A program made the position numbers and the translations under genes. From assembly GCA_003640385.1 (NCBI GenBank), contig RCAB01000911.1:1-12962 (forward strand): a DNA stretch of 12,962 bases, written 5' to 3'. The notes beneath the pieces are model-generated. The model saw only the letters and a program-made list of their open reading frames with translations, made no database searches and had not been told where the DNA came from. The stretch is from Setaria digitata (taxonomy: Eukaryota > Nematoda > Chromadorea > Rhabditida > Setariidae). Numbering within the stretch: position 1 is the first letter of the stretch; every line of letters starts with the position of its first letter. Shown here piece after piece: positions 7,498 through 12,962 of the stretch.

Positions 7498-7585
7498 TCT
7501 TATGTCTATTTATATATATAGACATATAAGACTATATATATATTAAAAAATATATAGACATATAAGACTATATATATATATATTT
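7498..7585. repeat. AT-rich palindromic direct repeat
   Basis: TATATAGACATATAAGACTA occurs at 7515-7534 and again at 7551-7570, a 36-bp period, each followed by a (TA)n tail. The first copy also forms a hairpin with the preceding TCTTATGTCTAT: TATGTCTAT (7501-7509) and ATAGACATA (7518-7526) are exact reverse complements. The block is therefore both directly and inversely repeated and may form a cruciform or have expanded by slippage. Confidence 0.6.
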
Positions 7586-7817
7586 AGCTATATTATATTC
7601 GTAGTAATTGATATCATCACTGATAAATTCTGCTATGCATCATTTTCATTTTTTTTTTTTTTCTGGTAAAAACTTAAGTATATCTAATCATTCCTTTTTT
7701 TTTCTTTGAATTACCTTCCTTCAATTCATTCCTAGATTTTCCTTTTTCTCTTCTAATTTTTCTTTTTCATTTTTTCCCCCTTTCACTAAAAAAAAAAAAA
7801 AAAAAATTATTGTTATT

Positions 7818-7905
7818 CGCCGCAGTAGTGTGAAAAACCGGATTTACCAGAAGTGTCGCGAAACATCGCGGTAATTATGCAATCAGCACCGCGGTGATCA
7901 TCCGA
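7818..7905 (+). promoter_or_regulatory. CpG-dense, dyad-rich block; possible promoter
   Basis: Over about 88 bp this segment has many CpG dinucleotides and near-balanced base composition, in contrast to the AT-rich flanks. It contains the perfect palindrome CACCGCGGTG (7887-7896), a TCGCG pair ten bases apart (7856-7860, 7866-7870), and CGCGGT/ACCGCG, TTACC/GGTAA and CGGAT/ATCCG inverted pairs. It ends about 20 bp before an acceptor-ATG-donor sequence at 7921-7970. A promoter or an unknown structured RNA are the main options; no tRNA B-box is present. Confidence 0.35.
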
Positions 7906-7931
7906 TTAAGATTTGTTTTGTTTTAGCAAAA

Positions 7932-7965
7932 ATGCTTTTAAAGCTTTTATCGTCAAAATCATTAG
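7932..7965 (+). CDS. Possible first coding exon of an unidentified plus-strand gene
   Basis: TTTTGTTTTAG (ending 7926) is a good nematode acceptor. The ATG follows at 7932, and the frame MLLKLLSSKSL reaches a consensus donor, TTAG|GTAAGA, with GT at 7966-7967. That would be a 34-nt coding exon ending in phase 1, whose leucine/lysine/serine N-terminus could be a signal or mitochondrial targeting start. If the donor is not used, the same frame stays open to TAA 8034-8036 and gives a 34-residue basic peptide. Acceptor, ATG, donor and the CpG-dense upstream block together make this the best candidate after the collagen, but the gene is not identified. Confidence 0.3.
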
Positions 7966-8423
7966 GTAAGAAAATTACCGAATGCTTAATGGCAGCTTAT
8001 AGAAAATATATAATTAGAGAAAGAAGAATTAATTAACTTTTTATTCCAAAAATTTTTCGCTCTTTTGTTTCCGTTTTGAAAAATAAGATTAATTCGTTTA
8101 CATAATTAACTCAGCTATCAACATAAAAAAAAAAAAAAAAAATCTGAATTAAGAAAATTTAATTTAAATAAATATTTATTAAGATGTTATTGTGAAAAAT
8201 GTCATCGTTCCAGCAAAATGTCCATCAAATAACAAACTATTTCGCTATGTTTTAAAAAAATCTATCATTTGTCTATCTGTCACAGCAGGAAAAAAAAAGA
8301 AAAAAAAAAAAAGAAAAATACACATAAAATTTTCCTTTTCACAAAGCTCTTTGATCAACAAATGCTTCCGGTTCTTATCTTATCATTAAACTCTTCTTCC
8401 AATTATACTTGAACAAATTTTTT

Positions 8424-8767
8424 GAACTGTAACATATCGTATTATTATTCGATCCCCTAAATGTTCGTTATTTCAATTAAATTCATTATTTATTTTTGTT
8501 TTAAAATTCATTGATTAATTTAATGGATTTAGATGAAATAAATTGTATTCCATATTCTAGCTGTTTGCTATTACCGATTAAATTGATCATTTCATTTAAT
8601 GAACTGCAACATTTAATAGTCACTCTTCTGTTCAAATGTTCGTTCTTTCAATTAAATTTGTTTTTTATCTTTGTTTAAATTCATTAATTAATTTAATGAA
8701 TTTAAATGAAACAAAATGTATTCCATTTTTTAGCTGTTTGTCGTATTCCACCTTTATTTCATTTAAT
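8424..8767 (+). repeat. Diverged tandem duplication, two copies of about 170-177 bp
   Basis: Copy one (about 8424-8600) and copy two (about 8601-8767) share GAACTG(T/C)AACAT at their starts, AAATGTTCGTT at 8459/8634, the AATTTAATG(G/A)ATTTA segment, TGTATTCCAT and TAGCTGTTTG near the middle, and ATTTCATTTAAT at the ends. They differ by scattered substitutions and short indels. A frame open in copy two (8636 onward) is broken by stops in copy one, so the unit is not under coding constraint. Confidence 0.75.
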
Positions 8768-8895
8768 TTCTTTGCTTTTATTCATGTTATGAAAAAAAAA
8801 AAAAAAAAACAATGCTACTATTTTATAATTTTGCTGCAAAAGCTTCTTTCTTTCCTAATCTTCTTCATAACTTCTATTTTCTTTTCAAATTCACT

Positions 8896-8896
<1 letters not shown>

Positions 8897-8944
<48 letters not shown>

Positions 8945-8970
8945 NGAAAAAAAAGAAAAAAAAAAAGCGA
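8897..8970. repeat. Very long poly(A) tract with an assembly N
   Basis: Forty-eight consecutive A (8897-8944), an N at 8945, then A-rich sequence with single G interruptions. The 120-codon frame ending at 8998 is mostly poly-lysine from this tract and is not a gene. Confidence 0.85.
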
Positions 8971-8998
8971 AAAGAGAAAGAATAAAAAAAAAAAGTGA

Positions 8999-9130
8999 AT
9001 GTTTGAAATGAGAAAAAAGTTTGAATTTAATTGTATTGTAGCGCCTGAGGCGATAGAAATACTGAAGTGTCCTGGTTGTGCGGTTTATGGTTCAGATTGT
9101 AAATTGCAATCAAAAATTCCATTCAAATGA
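8999..9130 (+). other. Unrecognised ORF with a cysteine-containing segment; possible internal exon
   Basis: A frame opens at ATG 8999 and stops at TGA 9128-9130 (43 codons). Its distinctive part, PEAIEILKCPGCAVYGSDCK, includes a CxxC pair and is of more balanced composition than the flanks. An acceptor-like ATTGTATTGTAG ends at 9041, so an exon could begin at 9042 with two bases completing a codon, which matches the phase left by the 7932-7965 exon. A donor-like GATT|GTAAAT lies at 9099. The palindrome CGCCTGAGGCG (9042-9052) spans its start. The opposite strand is also partly open. Function unknown. Confidence 0.2.
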
Positions 9131-9190
9131 CGAAGTTCTAATGTGTAGTGCTTTCTTGCTTTAACACAATTCAATTCACATTTTTCTAAA

Positions 9191-9194
<4 letters not shown>

Positions 9195-9227
<33 letters not shown>

Positions 9228-9237
9228 CNTTTTTTTT
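9195..9237. repeat. Poly(T) tract with an assembly N
   Basis: Thirty-three T (9195-9227), then C, N (9229) and more T. With the poly(A) at 8897-8944 it forms an A/T-run pair bracketing about 250 bp. Confidence 0.85.
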
Positions 9238-9509
9238 CCAATGAAATCATATTAAAATTTCTTTATTTGAAAAGAAAAAAAAAAAAGTTTTAAACCTGTT
9301 AAACATTTATATCATATAAGGAAGAGTGGTGGTAAACAAGATTTGAAAAATGAAAAGAATGAAGCTAAATATTTAGCAGGATGAAAAAAAAAAAAATGAA
9401 AAGAATCATCAAAAAAAAAAAAGGTAAGGCGAAAAAAGTAAAATAAAAATTAAACTGGCCGAAAATATAATCTGAGGAAAAACCTGTGTATTAGAGAAAT
9501 TTTAAAAAG

Positions 9510-9548
<39 letters not shown>

Positions 9549-10546
9549 AGCGGAGGAGAAAGAGAGAGTTCGAAATCACACTAATCATATATAGCTGTGA
9601 TAAACTAAAAACTAGTAAGCATTTTTACCAATCTTGTAAATGTGAAAAAATTTCTCTACGAGAACTTGAATTCTCCACAAAATACAGGAAAAATATATTT
9701 TTTATACATGTATTTATAAATAAGAATACACCGGTAGAAACTGATATTATTAACTTAAATACTTAAATAATAACTTCAGTTTTTGTAAAAGATAATTATT
9801 TTCTTCTTCTTTTATTTATTTATTTTTTGAGAATGCATAATTTCTAAAATGCTACCAAGTATTTCTCATTTAACTGCTTCATTTAACATTTCATGGAACA
9901 ATTTTAAGATATGTGACAGGAAATTGAAAGTTTATTTTTTAAAAATATTCACAAAATTTTAATTTTTCTTTTCTTTCATTCATACATTTCGAACAAATCA
10001 CTCATTTACTGCAGAAAGTGACATTTTTTTTTTTTTTTTGTCCTCATGCAATGTAGAATACCTGATGAAAAAAAAGATTAAAAAAAAAGAAAACAAAAAA
10101 AAAAAAAAAAAACAAAAATTCCTCTTTAACTAGTTGTGAAATAATGTGAAAATAAAAAAAAAAAGGAAAAATTGTCATACCTAATTAACTTCTCCATCTA
10201 ATTAGCTTTCATTACGATATTAGACTCGAGCAAAACTAGGCCTACCTGATGTAAACAACATGAAGTAAAAGAAGCAAATTTCATATCATTTCTAGCTTTT
10301 GTTTTTTTTTTCTTCTTTTTTTAAAGTTGCACCTCTCTCTCTTTGTCTGAATGAATAATTTGTAGTTCAGTCTAAAGATAAAAATTTCGATTGATAAAAC
10401 TTTTTCAGTCTATAAAATGAAATAAATTCTCTTTATTCGAGAAAATGCTTAAGAAAAGAAAAAAAAAAAAAAAACAATAATTTATTAAGATATTTTAGAA
10501 AAATAAAAATTATTTTTGTTCGAACAGTGAATTGTGCTGAGGAATA
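9238..10546. other. AT-rich spacer, no gene seen
   Basis: It holds an AG microsatellite at 9515-9542, poly(A)/poly(T) tracts (for example 10024-10039, 10094-10111, 10461-10474) and direct repeats of AAATGAAAAGAAT near 9347 and 9396. Splice-like words on both strands around 10180-10250 do not bound a stop-free exon long enough to call. Confidence 0.55.
9515..9542. repeat. AG dinucleotide microsatellite
   Basis: Fourteen AG units, followed by purine-rich AGGGAAAAAG and further GAGAGAG sequence. Confidence 0.9.
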
Positions 10547-10596
10547 TTTCAGACTGAAAATGAAATTCTTATTACAAAGAATTCTTTAGTCTGAAA
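10547..10596. repeat. Interrupted inverted repeat of about 50 bp
   Basis: TTTCAGACT (10547-10555) and AGTCTGAAA (10588-10596) are exact reverse complements. Nested inside, AAATTCTT and AAGAATTC-type sequences also pair around a short ATTACA loop. CAGTCT-like words also occur at about 10368 and 10405, so the arm may be part of a dispersed motif. Confidence 0.5.
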
Positions 10597-10749
10597 AAAA
10601 AAAACAAAAAAAAAAAAGGGAAAAAAAGCCTGAAGAGAAAAGTTTTAAACAATGAATATCATCTTGGTTGGAACATTAACGTAATATCCTTAGATGATAA
10701 ATTAAAACGAACAGATCTGATCACTTTCACTTTCATAAAATTTAGATGA
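10564..10749 (+). other. Start-less open frame, possible terminal exon
   Basis: This frame is open for 61 codons before TGA 10747-10749, without an ATG at its left end. The left third is poly-lysine from A runs. The right part, reading NNEYHLGWNINVISLDDKLK and then about a dozen more residues, has mixed composition. No clean acceptor joins it in frame and nothing is recognised. Chance is a likely explanation. Confidence 0.12.
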
Positions 10750-10824
10750 GCCAGTTTTTCCTATCATTTTTCAATTTTTAGAAATTACTTCTCATTTCCT
10801 AAATTAGGTCATTTTGCCCACTGC

Positions 10825-10871
10825 TTTTTTTTTTTTTTTTTTTTTNTTTTTTTTTTTTTTTTTTTTTTTTT
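10825..10871. repeat. Poly(T) tract with an assembly N
   Basis: Twenty-one T, an N at 10846, then about 25 T. Confidence 0.85.
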
Positions 10872-11047
10872 CGCTAATTATCTTATGCTATGAAAATTTA
10901 TGCTACTATCAATAATCTTGTTATCATCAGCATTTAATCAATGATAATATCGGTTACACTATTTGCACCATTCTTCTCTTTATTTTTTTTTTTTTTTTTT
11001 TCAATCTAATTAATTTATAAGTAGCGGTATAAGCAAAATATATGATG

Positions 11048-11050
<3 letters not shown>

Positions 11051-11094
<44 letters not shown>

Positions 11095-11112
11095 AGAGAG
11101 AAGGGAGAGAGG
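11051..11112. repeat. AG dinucleotide microsatellite
   Basis: Nineteen AG units (11051-11088) run into a purine-only tail with GGGAGGGAGAG sequence. The minus-strand frame through it (11015-11218) is Ser-Leu repeat translated from CT and is not a gene. Confidence 0.9.
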
Positions 11113-11266
11113 CAATATTGAAAAATTGTTTGATAAGCAATTGCGCTACAAGAATTTTAGCAACAATAATAGACAAAATAATGATAATGCTTTTTGATGG
11201 TTGCAAAATCTGAAACAATTTTTTCTTAAATTATAGTAGAAAAAGAAAAAGACTAATTAAACGGAT

Positions 11267-11307
11267 AAAAAAAAAAAAAAAAAAAAATAAGTGTACTGTA
11301 GTTTCTT

Positions 11308-11337
<30 letters not shown>
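11267..11337. repeat. A-run/T-run pair able to fold back
   Basis: About 21 A (11267-11287) and 27 T (11311-11337) are separated by 23 bp containing GTGTACTGTAG. The pair can form a long A:T stem. Confidence 0.6.
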
Positions 11338-11342
<5 letters not shown>

Positions 11343-11635
11343 ATATCTTAATATTAAACAACTAAGCATTAGAACAAATTGTTGTTGATACAAAATAAAT
11401 AAAAAAAAACAGAAAAGAAAGGCAAAGTTGAACTTTTGAAGGATATCATATAAATAAGAAGTTAAAATGCAAAAAAAAGTTCAGTAAAGAAAAAAAAAAA
11501 AAAAAGAAAAAAGAATTAGATTTTGTTAAAAATATGATAACTACCAACTACCACTTTTACCTTTTTTGAAAACTTTTTTTCTTTGACGAATAACCTACTT
11601 TTTGAAGGATTATTTCATAAATTTCGTCTACTTAC

Positions 11636-11705
11636 CTTAAATTATTTCCACTATGAACTGATAACTTCGTACCGAATAAATGTAAAGTTTGTAAATCTCG
11701 AACAT
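11636..11705 (-). other. Possible minus-strand internal exon with a consensus donor
   Basis: On the minus strand TTTAAG|GTAAGTAGA, with GT at 11635-11634, matches the donor consensus closely. The 70 bases before it are open in one frame (reading VRDLQTLHLFGTKLSVHSGN), starting after CCCTAAG at 11706, and would end in phase 2. The acceptor side is poor: no pyrimidine tract precedes it. If real it could be an upstream exon of a minus-strand gene. No family is recognised. Confidence 0.18.
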
Positions 11706-11772
11706 CTTAGGGAGCCCTAGTTAACAATTCTATTTCTTTTTTTTTTTTTTTCTTTTATTGTTATTTATTGTC

Positions 11773-11871
11773 ACAGTTATTTCATTATTATCATCATTAT
11801 TATCATTGTTATTATTATTATCATTGTTGTTATTATTACTATTGTTACTGCTATTTATTTATTTATTTTTT
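11773..11871. repeat. ATT/ATC/GTT degenerate trinucleotide repeat
   Basis: About 100 bp of TTATTATCATCATTATTATC-type units that drift to GTTATTATTA and end in TTTATTTATTTA. It is a degenerate microsatellite without coding evidence. Confidence 0.75.
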
Positions 11872-12108
11872 GTTTAAATTGAGAATAAGAAAATTCTGTC
11901 CACTTTTTCCATTATGAAACAATTAAATTTTGTTGTAAAAGAATTAGAGAAACTTCATCTTTTCTTCAATATATCCTCACTTCTTCACTTTTGAATCGAA
12001 GAAAAAAAAAAAATTAGTAATTGAATAGCGGAAAAAAAAAATATTGTTAGTAACAATTTCGAAGTAGAAAAACAAGTGATTTCATTAGTAAAAAGGATAA
12101 AACAATCA

Positions 12109-12131
12109 TTACTATTAATTACTATTAATTA
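12109..12131 (+). repeat. 11-bp tandem repeat
   Basis: ATTACTATTAA is repeated twice head to tail, followed by ATTAG. Confidence 0.6.
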
Positions 12132-12181
12132 GTAGCAAAAATGAAAAGGATAAGTTAAAATGGACGACAAAATTACAGTAG

Positions 12182-12241
12182 CAACCGTGGTATTGGTCTG
12201 AGATTCATTCGTTACTTATGCTCTTCAATTTTCATCGATAA
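12182..12241 (+). other. Possible short terminal exon
   Basis: Directly after ACAGTAG (AG at 12180-12181) a frame reads QPWYWSEIHSLLMLFNFHR and stops at TAA 12239-12241. An AATAAA follows at 12252-12257. The tryptophan- and histidine-containing reading is unlike the usual AT-rich noise. It is only 19 codons, however, and the acceptor lacks a pyrimidine tract. Unidentified. Confidence 0.13.
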
Positions 12242-12293
12242 TTTATTGTTAAATAAACAAGTCCACAAGTGTTAAGCGATATTCAATTAAAAT

Positions 12294-12334
12294 TGATAAT
12301 GATAATAATAATAATAAATAATAATAATAATAGT
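12294..12334. repeat. AAT/GATAAT microsatellite
   Basis: About 40 bp of AAT repeats with GAT interruptions, similar in type to the array at the left end of the window. Confidence 0.85.
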
Positions 12335-12491
12335 AATGAACAAAATAATTTTTCAAATTTTATATTAAATAATTAATTGATAGGAAGAGAGTGTCAGAGC
12401 ATTTAATGCTAAACATTGTTTTGCAAGTGATTTTTTTAAAATTAATCTTCAATATATATATATATTCATAAATCTTGTCTTAATGATTTAG

Positions 12492-12544
12492 CAACAGCAG
12501 TTAAGTTAGGCATAAATTCAGTTAAAAAACTGGCTGGAAGTTGA
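12492..12544 (+). other. Possible terminal exon with poly(A) signal
   Basis: After ATGATTTAG (AG at 12490-12491) two bases complete a codon and the frame reads TAVKLGINSVKKLAGS to TGA 12542-12544. The frame is also open upstream to 12446. AATAAA follows at 12602-12607. The entry phase matches the phase-1 donors proposed at 7965 and 9098, so these three pieces could be spliced into one 47-residue reading frame, though phase agreement alone is weak. No homologue is recognised. Confidence 0.17.
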
Positions 12545-12684
12545 AAAAAAAAGAATTTGTAAAATGAATGATAGCTTCAAGTATGTATACCACTTTAAAT
12601 GAATAAACTTTTTTTTTTTTTTTTCTTTAATCTCGTAAATAGGAAAATTAATATTTGACAAATAAAACATGCTCTCAATCTTTT

Positions 12685-12714
12685 CCTTTTCTTTTTCTTT
12701 TTCTTTTTCTTTTC
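12685..12714. repeat. CTTTTT hexanucleotide repeat
   Basis: Four to five units of CTTTTT or CTTTT, followed by a T run to about 12730. Confidence 0.8.
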
Positions 12715-12962
12715 ATTTTTTTTTTTTTTAAACAAATAAACACTTTCCAGTTCCTTGCTTACAGCCAATAAATTTTAATTTATAAATTAAAGCTGTGAAA
12801 CGATGGCTTATTTGTTTTAAACATATATCATCACAATGCAGTACACCAAATGCTTGTAATTAATTTTAAAATACAGAAATAATTCTGCTTTTTTTCATTT
12901 CATCAAATTAAACTTCTTCAACTGCAAACAAAAAATTAAATTAAATTAAAAAAAAAAAAAAA
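12715..12962. other. AT-rich right end, nothing identified
   Basis: The last 250 bp contain a poly(T) run, ordinary AT-rich sequence and a terminal A run cut by the window edge. I see no coding segment or site that I can support. Confidence 0.5.

Noticed and set aside
7818..7905. Possible tRNA or other cloverleaf RNA
   Set aside because: Several short inverted pairs can be drawn, but no B-box (GGTTCGANTCC-like) or acceptor-stem arrangement is present.
8636..8998. 120-codon plus-strand ORF
   Set aside because: Its first part lies in copy two of a tandem duplication whose copy one has stops in the same frame, and its last half is poly-lysine from a 48-base A run containing an N.
10198..10260. 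Possible minus-strand exon between acceptor-like CATCAG and donor-like TTAG|GTATGA
   Set aside because: All three frames between the two sites contain stops.
11015..11218. 67-codon minus-strand ORF
   Set aside because: Its core is a Ser-Leu repeat translated from the CT strand of a dinucleotide microsatellite.

Overview
The window is very A+T-rich nuclear DNA from a eukaryote, almost certainly a nematode. The one secure gene piece is a minus-strand exon at 2114-2350. It encodes the N-terminal domain of a nematode cuticular collagen, a domain found essentially only in nematodes. Long poly(A)/poly(T) tracts, AT-rich introns, a splice acceptor directly before the start codon and the general composition would suit a parasitic, perhaps filarial-type, nematode. 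The genus cannot be fixed from this sequence. There is no bacterial-style gene packing, and I saw no rRNA, tRNA or CRISPR array and no recognisable transposase.

Layout. 1-2113: AT-rich DNA that would be the first intron of the collagen gene if the gene is intact; no Gly-X-Y coding is seen in it. 2114-2354: collagen first coding exon and its 5' splice acceptor. 2355-3500: upstream flank of that gene, with a 17-bp direct repeat close to the start and several minor repeats. 3541-3960: a compositional island of G-rich DNA with G-quadruplex potential followed by C/T-rich imperfect repeats. 3961-6469: AT-rich spacer with microsatellites and no supportable gene. 6470-7374: two weak small-ORF candidates. 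7498-7585: AT-rich palindromic repeat. 7818-7965: CpG-dense block followed by a splice acceptor, an ATG and a consensus donor, the second most gene-like spot. 8424-8767: diverged tandem duplication of about 176 bp. 8897-9227: poly(A) and poly(T) tracts bracketing a short ORF. 9228-12962: AT-rich DNA with microsatellites and a few weak candidate exons.

Most open frames here are expected by chance. In DNA of this composition a stop occurs at roughly one codon in eleven, and A and T runs contain no stops, so several 60-80-codon frames are expected at random. Candidate exons other than the collagen exon are therefore given low confidence. They are listed because splice signals, phase or poly(A) signals coincide with them. 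I did not find a convincing new biological system. The items most worth checking are the isolated collagen exon and its promoter-proximal repeat, the G-rich island, and the CpG-dense block with its small start exon.
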